A DNA stretch of 21,923 nt from JAFAXD01 sp035472475. GTDB lineage: Bacteria > Pseudomonadota > Alphaproteobacteria > Rhizobiales > Xanthobacteraceae. Where the stretch lies: contig DATIPA010000141.1 of assembly GCA_035472475.1 (NCBI GenBank), forward strand, positions 1-21,923. Reading direction: 5' to 3'. The position numbers were made by a program, and so were the translations under genes. Position 1 is the stretch's first letter. Each line of letters starts with the position of its first letter. Positions 1-7,209 of this stretch are shown piece by piece. The notes under the pieces are model-generated. The model was not told the DNA's origin. It worked only from the letters and a program-made list of their open reading frames with translations, and made no database searches.

Positions 1-512
1 CACAGCAGGCCCTGGACGGCGGCGAGGTGGCAGGGGATCTGCGACCACCACCAGTCGGCGAAGACGTTGGCGGGGAACAGCGGCCGCACGCCGTAGAACC
101 TGCCGTCCGCCAGGAACTGCATGCCGATCGTGTTCAGAACCAGCACCAGCAGCAGCGCCGGGATGAACACGAGATAGATGCGCGCAAAGCGGTTGATCAG
201 ATAGGCGACGAGATCGAAGCGCGCCTGTGCGATCAGCCGCCACACCGATCCGCCGACCAGAAACCCGCTGACGATGAAGAACATCACAAGGCCCTCGTGC
301 TGCAGACCGGACACGAGGTAAAATGCGCGAATCAGCGGGTTCGGATGTTCGACCTGGGCCATGCTGACGAGCAACAATCCGCGCGCATGCCCGAGCAGGA
401 CCAGCACCGCGGCCGACAGTCGAACGAAGTCGAGAAACGCCCAGTGGCGGCCGGTTTCGCTTCCGAGCCGAAGCTCGGACGCTCTGGTACTGGAGGTAAA
501 ATCCTGCGTCAT
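1..512 (-). CDS. Acyltransferase-3 family membrane protein, N-terminal part (runs off left edge)
   Basis: Reading the minus strand from ATG at 512-510 gives 170 codons without a stop up to the window edge. The protein begins MTQDFTSSTR and then shows the acyltransferase-3 (OafA/OatA-like) pattern: FLDFVRLSAAVLVLLGHARG at about residues 26-45 with the conserved Arg and His of the first helix, FFIVSGFLVGG at 78-88, and NRFARIYLVFIPALLLVLVL at 107-126, which is the usual basic RIY loop and next helix. Family members are polytopic inner-membrane enzymes of about 350-400 residues that acylate (often O-acetylate) surface sugars, so more than half is missing. It diverges from the sugar dehydrogenase/aminotransferase pair at 777-2917, consistent with envelope polysaccharide modification, but its acceptor is unknown. 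The ribosome site is weak (a GGG run just upstream). Family call is firm; specificity is not. Confidence 0.85.
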   Translation of the reverse strand, partial: MTQDFTSSTRASELRLGSETGRHWAFLDFVRLSAAVLVLLGHARGLLLVSMAQVEHPNPLIRAFYLVSGLQHEGLVMFFIVSGFLVGGSVWRLIAQARFDLVAYLINRFARIYLVFIPALLLVLVLNTIGMQFLADGRFYGVRPLFPANVFADWWWSQIPCHLAAVQGLL

Positions 513-776
513 TACCCGCGAGTGCCCCGATCCCGAAGGTCGCAATACGGTGCGGCACCCTCCGATGCGGACTGCAAAACCGTCCCGTACATGTCGGCAG
601 CCTCTCTCACACCCGCGCTTGCGCCCGTCAAGCGCTTGCCCAAGACCTCCGGCGGGGCGCTGGCGATGCGCTGTAACCTGTTGAATCAAATCGTGTTCAC
701 AGCCGTTCGGACCCCCCTGTCGCCAGCCGGCTCCGGTCGTGTTAGTGGAAAAGCCGCCGGACGATAAGGGGTGGGC

Positions 777-1769
777 ATGGCGCAATCAGAAATGGATCGG
801 GATCGTCAGCTGCGCTTGGGCGTTGTCGGCATTGGCGTCATGGGTTCAAACCATGCGCGGGTGCTTGCCGAATTTCCTGGTGTCAAACTCGCGGTCGTCG
901 CCGATCCGGATCCTGCCCAAACCGAGTTCGTCGGCGGTGCGCTCGGCTGTCCGACCGTGCGCGATGTTCACGAGCTGCTCGATCGCGGCGTCGACGCGGT
1001 CTCGATCGCGGCGCCCACGCATCTGCATCGCGAGATCGCCCTCACGTGCATCAAGCGCGGCGTGCATGTGATGGTCGAGAAACCGATCGCATCCTCGGTC
1101 GAAGAGGGCCGTGACATCATCGCGGCCGCGCGTACCGCGGGCGTCGTATTGATGGTCGGGCATGTCGAGCGCTTCAATCCGGCGGTGCAGGCCATCAAGG
1201 ACGCGCTACGCGGGGAAGACATTTTGTCGATCGCCATCACGCGCGTCGGTCCGTTTCCGCCGCGCATGTCGAATGTCGGCGTGGTCATCGATCTCGCCGT
1301 GCACGACATCGACCTGATCGGATGGTTCACCGGATCCAAGATCGTCGAGGTCCAGCCGCAGCTCTCCAGCGCGAAGGCCGAGCGTGAGGACATCGCGCTA
1401 CTGCAGTTTCGCACCGCCTCCGGCGTGCTCGCGCAGATCAACACCAACTGGCTCACGCCGTTCAAGGCGCGCACCGTGCATGTCGCGACCAAGCGCAAGT
1501 ACGTGATCGGCGACCTGTTGACCCGGCAGGTGACCGAGTGTTTCGGCTTCCAGCCGGACGGCAGCTATTCGATGCGTCACCTGTCGGTCGGCCACGCCGA
1601 GCCGCTGCGCGCCGAACTCTCCGCATTCGTGCAGGCCATCCGCACCGGATGCGATCCGGCAGTGACCGGTGAAGAAGGCGTTGCCAGCCTTGAGATCGCC
1701 ATCCGGTGCCTCAACGATCGCGTCGCCGACCTGCTGCCCCGCAAGACGCCGCGCCGGGTCGCCGGGTGA
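777..1769 (+). CDS. Gfo/Idh/MocA-family NAD-dependent sugar dehydrogenase (WbpB/GnnA-like)
   Basis: A protein of 330 residues. The Rossmann glycine motif GIGVMG lies at 18-23, the strand-end acidic pair DPDP at 43-46, the family EKPIA motif with the catalytic Lys at 102, and the DLAVHDIDL motif with His176/Asp177. It is expected to oxidise C3 of a UDP-N-acetylhexosamine (or its uronate) to the 3-keto form with NAD. The ATG at 777 is preferred over a GTG at 771 because AAGGGG (766-771) sits 5 bases upstream of it. The next gene, a WbpE/GnnB-type aminotransferase, overlaps its stop by one base (TGATG), so they are surely co-translated and probably act in sequence. Two known pathways fit: GnnA/GnnB, making UDP-GlcNAc3N for lipid A with a 2,3-diaminoglucose backbone (known in Bradyrhizobium relatives), or WbpB/WbpE for diacetamido uronic acid in O-antigen. 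The sequence alone does not separate them. Confidence 0.85.
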   Translation: MAQSEMDRDRQLRLGVVGIGVMGSNHARVLAEFPGVKLAVVADPDPAQTEFVGGALGCPTVRDVHELLDRGVDAVSIAAPTHLHREIALTCIKRGVHVMVEKPIASSVEEGRDIIAAARTAGVVLMVGHVERFNPAVQAIKDALRGEDILSIAITRVGPFPPRMSNVGVVIDLAVHDIDLIGWFTGSKIVEVQPQLSSAKAEREDIALLQFRTASGVLAQINTNWLTPFKARTVHVATKRKYVIGDLLTRQVTECFGFQPDGSYSMRHLSVGHAEPLRAELSAFVQAIRTGCDPAVTGEEGVASLEIAIRCLNDRVADLLPRKTPRRVAG

Positions 1770-2917
1770 TGAACCAGCATACCCGCTTGCAGGCAATCCC
1801 GTTCATCGATCTCGCCGCGCAGCGCCGTCGCTTGGCGCCGCGCATTGACGCGGCGATCGCGCGCGTAGTCGATCACTGCCAGTTCATCCTCGGCCCGGAG
1901 GTGCGCACGCTCGAGGCCGAGCTTGCCGCCTTCTGTGGCGCCCGCCATGCGCTCTCGTGCGCGAGCGGGACCGACGCGCTGCTTCTCGCACTGATGGCCA
2001 AGGGTATCGGTCCGGGCGACGCGGTGCTCTGCCCATCCTTTACCTTTTGCGCGACCGCCGAGGTGGCGGCGTTGCTCGGCGCGACGCCGGTGTTCGCCGA
2101 TGTCGACGCCGCGACCTTCAACATCAACCCGGCGAGCCTGCGTCGCGCGATTGCGACGGCCAGGCGGCTCGGCCTCAAGCCGAAGGCGGTTATTCCGGTC
2201 GATCTCTTCGGACTGTCGGCGGATCACGATGCCATTGCCGAGATTACGCGGGCTGAGGGGTTGTTCGTGCTCGACGACGCCGCGCAGTCGTTCGGCGCAA
2301 CCTACAAGGGGCGGCGCCTCGGCGCGCTCGCGCACGCGACGGCGACCAGCTTCTTTCCGGCGAAACCGCTTGGATGCTACGGCGACGGCGGCGCGATCTT
2401 CACCGATGACGACGAGCTGGCGGATACGATCCAGAGCCTGCGCGTGCACGGGCAGGGCACCGACAAATACGACAACACTCGGATCGGCCTGACCGGGCGG
2501 CTCGACAGCATCCAGGCGGCGGTGCTGCTCGAGAAGCTCGCGATCTTTCCGGACGAAATCGACGCGCGGCACGTGATCGCCCAGCGCTACGGCAAGGGCC
2601 TCGCCGACGTCGCCATCGTGCCGCGCGAACCCGACGGCTACCGGTCGGTGTGGGCCCAGTACACGATCCGGGTCGCGTTCGGCACGCGCGATCGGCTGGC
2701 GGCGGCGCTCAAGGCCGAGGGCATCCCGACCGCGATCTATTATCCCAAGCCGCTGCATTGGCAGACCGCATACCGCAATTTCCCAGTCGCCGACGGCGGG
2801 CTGCCGGTATCGGAGCGTCTGGCGGCCGAGGTCATCAGCCTGCCGATGCATCCCTATCTCGATCCGGACACGCAGGACCGGATCATCAACGCGGTGCGCC
2901 GCGGCTTGCGGCACTAA
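1769..2917 (+). CDS. DegT/DnrJ/EryC1-family PLP-dependent sugar 3-aminotransferase (WbpE/GnnB-like)
   Basis: A protein of 382 residues, the family's normal size. IPFIDLAAQRRRL opens it, followed by QFILGPEVRTLE (38-49), ASGTDALLLAL (65-75), the PLP-binding VLDDAAQSFGA (167-177, Asp170 for the pyridine nitrogen), and SFFPAKPLGCYGDGGA (194-209) with Lys199 as the predicted internal aldimine. The C-terminal YYPKPLHWQ and SLPMHPYL segments are also family features. As remembered, the match to Pseudomonas WbpE is strong along the whole length. The role is to transfer an amino group, probably from glutamate, to the 3-keto sugar made by the upstream dehydrogenase. The ATG at 1769 overlaps the upstream stop by one base; longer in-frame readings would intrude into the dehydrogenase. 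Whether the product feeds lipid A (GnnB role) or O-antigen/capsule (WbpE role) is open; no acyltransferase WbpD or LpxA is in the window to decide. Confidence 0.88.
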   Translation: MNQHTRLQAIPFIDLAAQRRRLAPRIDAAIARVVDHCQFILGPEVRTLEAELAAFCGARHALSCASGTDALLLALMAKGIGPGDAVLCPSFTFCATAEVAALLGATPVFADVDAATFNINPASLRRAIATARRLGLKPKAVIPVDLFGLSADHDAIAEITRAEGLFVLDDAAQSFGATYKGRRLGALAHATATSFFPAKPLGCYGDGGAIFTDDDELADTIQSLRVHGQGTDKYDNTRIGLTGRLDSIQAAVLLEKLAIFPDEIDARHVIAQRYGKGLADVAIVPREPDGYRSVWAQYTIRVAFGTRDRLAAALKAEGIPTAIYYPKPLHWQTAYRNFPVADGGLPVSERLAAEVISLPMHPYLDPDTQDRIINAVRRGLRH

Positions 2918-2994
2918 GCCCGGGCCGGCGGCTTCCTTCGGACGGTTTTTTGACGGCTGCCTACCAATGCATCGGCGCCCATTGTGCGTGCACA

Positions 2995-3010
2995 GAGACG
3001 CCCCCGTCTC
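2995..3010. other. Short inverted repeat (GAGACG / CGTCTC)
   Basis: GAGACG (2995-3000), a CCCC loop and CGTCTC (3005-3010) form a perfect 6-bp stem downstream of the aminotransferase gene. There is no T-run after it on the plus strand, so it is not a convincing intrinsic terminator. A separate run of six T (2946-2951) follows a GC-rich stretch just after the stop codon, but I could not draw a good stem for it. The transcript end of the sugar operon is therefore unresolved. Confidence 0.3.
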
Positions 3011-3014
3011 CCTT

Positions 3015-3131
3015 CCAAATTCTCATCCAAGGCCGGAATCGGCAAAAAAGTAACCATAATTCAATCGTTTAGTTGGATGAGGAAACGGCCCTCAAATTCT
3101 CATCCAAGGGGGTCAAATTCTCATCCAAGGG
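3015..3131. repeat. Tandem and inverted 19-base repeats, probable scar of an IS21-like element end
   Basis: Two identical copies of TCAAATTCTCATCCAAGGG lie at 3092-3110 and 3113-3131 (period 21). A third copy, CCAAATTCTCATCCAAGG, lies at 3015-3032. A shorter copy in the opposite orientation (TTGGATGAGG, 3073-3082) lies between them. The block sits in the non-coding gap between the aminotransferase and murJ. Multiple roughly 20-bp repeats near both termini, in opposite orientation, are a known feature of IS21-family elements, where the transposase binds. No transposase (IstA) or helper ATPase (IstB) reading frame is present here, so I infer a deleted remnant or solo end. Alternative explanations are regulator-binding repeats upstream of murJ or a dispersed intergenic repeat family. 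Confidence 0.5.
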
Positions 3132-3180
3132 TCCGGTCCTCCTTCCTGCGGAGGCGGCGAGGGGCCACTGACATAATCGC

Positions 3181-4740
3181 ATGCTGTCCCGCATTCTGAC
3201 CGTTGGCGGACTGACGCTCCTCTCGCGCGTCACCGGTTTTGCCCGCGACATCGTGCTGGCGGCGATCCTGGGCGCGGGTCCGCTGGCGGACGCGTTCTTC
3301 ATCGCGCTCCGCCTGCCCAATCATTTCCGGGCGATCTTTGCCGAGGGCGCCTTCAACGCCGCGTTCGTGCCGGCCTATGCGCGCGTGCGCGGCCAGGGCG
3401 GCCCGGACGCGGCGAAGTACTTCGCCGACCGCATCTTCACGCTGCTGTTCGCGGTCGTACTGGTGCTGCTGGTGCTCGCACTCGTGTTCACCCCGACGGT
3501 GATCTCAGTGCTCGCGCCGGGGCTTGATCCGGAGCGGTTCACGCTCGCGACCGCGCTCACCCGCATCACCTTTCCGTATTTGCTGCTGGTGTCGCTGGTG
3601 ACCCTCTACGGGGGCATTCTCAACACGTTGGGACGCTTTGCATCGCCGGCCGCCGCGCCGATCCTGCTCAACGTCGCAATGATCCTGACGCTCGGACTGG
3701 CGTGGCTGTTTCCGAGCGCCGGTTACGCCGCCGCCTGGGGTGTGCTGCTCGCGGGCTGTCTCGAGGCGCTGCTGGTCGGGTCCGACGCCTACGCCCAGGG
3801 CGTGTTGCCGCGCTTTGCACGCGCCAGGTTTGACGACGACCTCAAGCGCTTTTTCCGGGCGCTCGGCCCGGCGGTGCTGGGCTCGGCCGGAACGCAGATT
3901 GCGCTGTTCGCGGACACCATCATCGCAAGCTTTCTGCCGGCGGGCGCGCTCTCGGCGCTCTATTACGCCGATCGTCTCAATCAATTGCCGATCGGCGTGA
4001 TCGGCATCGCGGTCGGCACGGTGCTGCTCCCGGAGATGGCCAGCCGGCTTGCGCGCGGGGACGAGGTCGGGGCGCGCGGCGCGCAAGACCGCGCGGTCGA
4101 GCTCACGCTGCTGATGTCGCTGCCATGCTTTGTGGCGTTTCTGATGGTGCCCGATCTCATCATGCTGGCGCTGTTCGGGCACGGGAAATTCACCGCCGCC
4201 GATGCGGCCAACGCCGGCGCCACGCTCGCGGCCTACACGGTCGGGCTGGTCCCGTTCGTGCTGGCGCGCGTGCTCTCGGCGACATTCCTGTCGCGCGGCG
4301 ATACCGCGACCCCGGTGAAAGCACTCGCCGTCGGCGTCGCGGTCAACGTCGCGCTGAAGATCGTGCTGATGAAGCCGCTCGCGCAGGTCGGGCTCGCGTT
4401 CGCGACGTCGATCGGTGTCTGGATCAACGTCGCGCTGCTGTTGTGGTTTGCGCTGCGCACCCGCTTGCTGTCATTCGACCAGCGCCTGCAGACCTCGACA
4501 TTGAAGTTGCTGGCGGCCGCCGCGATCCTGGCGCTCGCATTGTGGCTGGGTGAGCTGATCCTCGCCCCGCTGCTCGCGCCGTTGCCGCGGTTCCGGTCCG
4601 AGGCGCTGCTGCTTGCGCTCGCGGTCGTCGGCATGATCGCTTACGTGGGCACGATCATGCTGTTGTTCGACCGCAAGTGGTTTTCGGCTTTCCGCGGCCG
4701 GCCGGCGCCCGCAGCCGTGCCGCCGACCGCGGCAGCCTGA
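3181..4740 (+). CDS. murJ: Lipid II flippase MurJ (MviN family)
   Basis: A protein of 519 residues, typical for MurJ (about 510-530). The N-terminus carries the diagnostic pattern SRVTGFARDIVLAAILGAG (15-33), DAFFIALRLPNHFRAIFAEG (37-56) and AFNAAFVPAY. Arg22, Asp37 and Arg50 correspond to the cavity residues Arg24, Asp39 and Arg52 important in the E. coli protein. About 14 hydrophobic helices follow, with the YYADRLNQLPIGVIGIAVGTVLLPEM signature region near residue 260-285. It moves the peptidoglycan precursor lipid II from the cytoplasmic to the periplasmic face of the inner membrane and is normally essential. The ATG at 3181 aligns with family starts, although the nearest purine-rich site (AGGGG, 3160-3164) is 16 bases away, so the ribosome site is poor. 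The gene is preceded by the repeat scar. Its TGA directly abuts the stop codon of the convergent protease gene. Confidence 0.96.
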   Translation: MLSRILTVGGLTLLSRVTGFARDIVLAAILGAGPLADAFFIALRLPNHFRAIFAEGAFNAAFVPAYARVRGQGGPDAAKYFADRIFTLLFAVVLVLLVLALVFTPTVISVLAPGLDPERFTLATALTRITFPYLLLVSLVTLYGGILNTLGRFASPAAAPILLNVAMILTLGLAWLFPSAGYAAAWGVLLAGCLEALLVGSDAYAQGVLPRFARARFDDDLKRFFRALGPAVLGSAGTQIALFADTIIASFLPAGALSALYYADRLNQLPIGVIGIAVGTVLLPEMASRLARGDEVGARGAQDRAVELTLLMSLPCFVAFLMVPDLIMLALFGHGKFTAADAANAGATLAAYTVGLVPFVLARVLSATFLSRGDTATPVKALAVGVAVNVALKIVLMKPLAQVGLAFATSIGVWINVALLLWFALRTRLLSFDQRLQTSTLKLLAAAAILALALWLGELILAPLLAPLPRFRSEALLLALAVVGMIAYVGTIMLLFDRKWFSAFRGRPAPAAVPPTAAA

Positions 4741-5730
4741 TCAATCGCGGCCACCGCGCGGCCGCTCCTGCGCGGTCAGGGTAACGGTGCGGCGTGCGCC
4801 CTTGCGCAGCGTCTCGAGCAAAACCTCGCGACCGATCTTGTCCGCAGTCAAGGTCCGCACGAGATCGTCCGCGCCGGTGACGACCATTCCATCCAACGAC
4901 AGAATGACGTCGCCGGCCGCGAGGCCGGCCCGGTCCGCCGGTCCGCCGGTCTCGACGCTCGAGATCATCACGGCGTTGTCCTGCGCCACGCCGGCCACAT
5001 GCCGCAAGCGGCGCGGCAGCACTGTCTGTGCGGCAGCAATTCCCACGAACGACCGGCGCACGCGCCCGTGCCGCACCAATTCGCCGAGCACGAAGTTCGC
5101 GGTGTTGGCGGCGACCGCGAAGCAGATGCCCTGGGTCCCGAGGATGATCGCGGTATTGATACCGACCACCTCGCCGCGCGAAGACACTAGCGGCCCGCCC
5201 GAATTGCCCGGATTGAGCGCGGCGTCGGTCTGAATGATGTCGTCGATCAGCCGTCCGGTGCGCGCGCGCAACGAACGGCCCAACGCCGAGACGACGCCCG
5301 TCGTCACCGTCGATTCGAATCCGAGCGGGTTGCCGATCGCGATCACCAATTGGCCGCGCTTGAGCCATTTGGAATCGCCCAGGCGCGCCGCCGGCAGGGC
5401 GACGTTCTCCTCGACCCGCACCAGCGCCAGATCCGTATCGGGATCGTCGCCCATCACCCGGGCGTTGAGGTTGCGGCCGTCCGCCGTTGTCACCGCCATG
5501 CGGTTGGCACCGCCGATCACGTGACTGTTGGTCAGGATCAAGCCGTCCGGCGCCACAATGACGCCCGAGCCGGAGCCGCCGCGCCGGTCGCCGCGGGTGT
5601 GCATGCCGACAACGGCCGGACCGAGGCGCTCGACCACGTCAATTACGGCGCGCGAGTAGGCGTCGAGCAGCCGCGCGTCGGCGGGTTCGACGGTATCTGG
5701 GACGGGTTCGGCGTGGGATTCGTCAAACAT
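4741..5730 (-). CDS. HtrA/DegP-like S1C serine protease with one PDZ domain, no obvious signal peptide
   Basis: A protein of 329 residues. The trypsin-like domain holds a full catalytic triad: His70 in LTNSHVIGG, Asp100 in DPDTDLALVRV and Ser177 in LNPGNSGGPL. The substrate-pocket segment IGNPLGFESTVTTGVVSAL lies at about 132-150. A single C-terminal PDZ domain (about 225-320) includes GGPADRAGLAAGDVILSLDG. DegP proteins have two PDZ domains and DegS one, so the architecture is DegS-like, but there is no N-terminal membrane anchor or signal peptide: the first 40 residues (MFDESHAEPVPDTVEPADAR...) are acidic and not hydrophobic. It may be cytoplasmic or exported in a way I cannot see. No good ribosome site precedes the ATG at 5730-5728. 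A start further upstream on this strand that adds a signal sequence was looked for and not found. It converges with murJ with zero gap. Confidence 0.9.
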   Translation of the reverse strand: MFDESHAEPVPDTVEPADARLLDAYSRAVIDVVERLGPAVVGMHTRGDRRGGSGSGVIVAPDGLILTNSHVIGGANRMAVTTADGRNLNARVMGDDPDTDLALVRVEENVALPAARLGDSKWLKRGQLVIAIGNPLGFESTVTTGVVSALGRSLRARTGRLIDDIIQTDAALNPGNSGGPLVSSRGEVVGINTAIILGTQGICFAVAANTANFVLGELVRHGRVRRSFVGIAAAQTVLPRRLRHVAGVAQDNAVMISSVETGGPADRAGLAAGDVILSLDGMVVTGADDLVRTLTADKIGREVLLETLRKGARRTVTLTAQERPRGGRD

Positions 5731-5769
5731 TGGATTTAGTCTTGTGCGAGCGACCGGACAGGATTTGGC

Positions 5770-5786
5770 CGCCGCCCAGGGCGGCG
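5770..5786. promoter_or_regulatory. 17-bp perfect GC palindrome between protease gene and RND efflux operon
   Basis: CGCCGCCC-A-GGGCGGCG is a perfect 8+1+8 palindrome in the 234-base divergent region between the protease start (5730) and the fusion protein start (5965). It could be an operator for a local regulator of the efflux operon, or as RNA a 7-bp hairpin with a CAG loop. No regulator gene (TetR, LysR or two-component) lies next to it. An AT tract (TATATATA within 5911-5922) stands out further downstream in otherwise GC-rich sequence and might supply a -10 element for the efflux operon, but I see no matching -35. Assignment as an operator is inference. Confidence 0.3.
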
Positions 5787-5964
5787 ACTATCGGCCATGT
5801 GGTCAGGTTGCGATGAGGACTTAGATATGGGAAGCGGTCAGCGGCGCGGAAAGTCCAAGCAGCCGGCCGCGGTCACGAACGCGCGATCCAGGATGTGTGC
5901 CGCGCCGCACCATATATATAAGGGGGCACCAAGAGCGCCGGGAAGGGCCTGGTGGGGAACATCT

Positions 5965-7167
5965 ATGACCGCTTTTGCACGCTTTTTGGTCGCGGCCGCG
6001 ATTCTGGGGGTTGCGACCGCCGGATGCAGCGAGGGCCAGCCGCAGCAGGCCAAGGGACCGCCGCCTCCGCCCGCGGTGACGGTTGCCAAGCCGGTCCGCA
6101 AACTGGTGGTCGACGAAGACGAGTACGTCGGACGCTTTGTTGCGGTCGATTCGGTCGAAATCCGCGCGCGCGTCGGCGGCTATCTCGAGAAGATCAACTT
6201 TACCGACGGCCAGATGGTGAAGGAGGGCGATGTCCTCTTTGTCATCGACCGCCGGCCGTACCGGCATGTGCTTGAGCAGGCCAAAGCCAATCTGGCGCAA
6301 GCTCGCGCCAACCTGGCGTACGCCCAGAGCGACCTCGATCGCGGCGCGCAGCTCGTCAAGGACAAGACCATCACGCAGCAGACATACGACCAGCGGCTGC
6401 AGACCAAGAACGTCGCGGAGGCCGCGGTCAAAGCCCAGGAAGAGGCCGTCGCGTCGGCCGAACTCGACCATCAGTTCACCGAGTTGAAAGCACCGATCAG
6501 CGGCCGCATCGGCGATCGTCGTGTCTCCGTCGGAAACCTTGTAACCGGCGGGATCAGTGGCAATTCGACCATGCTGGCCAATATCGTGTCGATTGATCCG
6601 ATCCGGTTCGAATTCACCTTCGATGAGGCGGCTTACCTGCGTTACGAGCGGATGGCCAAGGAGGGCAAGGACGTCACCAGCCGCGAAGGCAGTGTCGTGG
6701 TATCGGTCAAGCTGCTCGATGAGAAGGACTTCCCCCATCAGGGTCGCCTGGACTTCGTCGACAACGTCATCGACAAGGCGTCGGGCACCATCCGCGGTCG
6801 CGCCGTCCTGTCCAATCCGGACGGTGTTTTGACTCCCGGCATGTTCGGGCGCATTCGCGTACCCGGAACGCCGCCGTACTTGGCGCTGCTGGTACCTGAG
6901 GTGGCAATCGGCACCGAGCAGGCGCGCAAATTCCTGCTGGTCGTCGCGTCCGACGGAACTGTCCAGCAGAAGTTCGTCACGTTCGGTCAGGCGGTCGGCC
7001 AGATGCGAGTCGTCAAGGACGGGCTTTCACCCGACGATCGCGTCGTCGTCAACGGGTTAATGCGGGCGCGGCCGGGTCAGAAGGTGACGCCGCAGGAGGA
7101 GGGGGCCCCGCTGGTCGGTCCTGGGCAGCCGTCGGCAGACGCCGGCTCCGTTAAGGCGGCGGATTGA
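5965..7167 (+). CDS. RND efflux membrane fusion protein (AcrA/MexE family), probable lipoprotein
   Basis: A protein of 400 residues from ATG 5965, which has GGGGAA (5954-5959) at good spacing. The frame is open 56 codons further upstream, but that extension is arginine-rich and would precede the export signal, so I reject it. The start MTAFARFLVAAAILGVATAGC looks like a lipoprotein signal with Cys21 as the lipidated residue (the -3 position is Thr, so the lipobox is imperfect). A proline-rich linker follows (31-37), then a biotinyl-lipoyl half motif RARVGGYLEKINFTDGQMVKEGD (68-90), an alpha-helical hairpin (about 98-170) and the second half motif ELKAPISGRIGDRRVSVGNLV (173-193), then the beta-barrel and membrane-proximal domains. 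It bridges the inner-membrane pump encoded 42 bases downstream to an outer-membrane channel. Substrates are not predictable from sequence. Confidence 0.93.
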   Translation: MTAFARFLVAAAILGVATAGCSEGQPQQAKGPPPPPAVTVAKPVRKLVVDEDEYVGRFVAVDSVEIRARVGGYLEKINFTDGQMVKEGDVLFVIDRRPYRHVLEQAKANLAQARANLAYAQSDLDRGAQLVKDKTITQQTYDQRLQTKNVAEAAVKAQEEAVASAELDHQFTELKAPISGRIGDRRVSVGNLVTGGISGNSTMLANIVSIDPIRFEFTFDEAAYLRYERMAKEGKDVTSREGSVVVSVKLLDEKDFPHQGRLDFVDNVIDKASGTIRGRAVLSNPDGVLTPGMFGRIRVPGTPPYLALLVPEVAIGTEQARKFLLVVASDGTVQQKFVTFGQAVGQMRVVKDGLSPDDRVVVNGLMRARPGQKVTPQEEGAPLVGPGQPSADAGSVKAAD

Positions 7168-7209
7168 TTCGGCTGCGGCTGATCGAACGCGTTTTGCGGA
7201 TATGATCGC

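Noticed and set aside
27..767. Long plus-strand open frame of 246 codons at the left end
   Set aside because: It is antisense to a clear acyltransferase-3 frame on the minus strand (1-512); its protein is arginine- and histidine-rich, low-complexity and matches no family.
1577..2914. Minus-strand open frame of 445 codons
   Set aside because: Shadow of the aminotransferase and the end of the dehydrogenase gene; the protein is Arg/His-rich without recognisable domains.
3092..3131. Repeats as a minimal CRISPR array
   Set aside because: The two tandem copies are separated by only two bases, far too little for a spacer, and another copy is inverted; no cas gene is present.
5797..5964. 56-codon N-terminal extension of the membrane fusion protein
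   Set aside because: It would place a lipoprotein-type signal in the middle of the protein; ATG 5965 has a good ribosome site and starts the signal directly.
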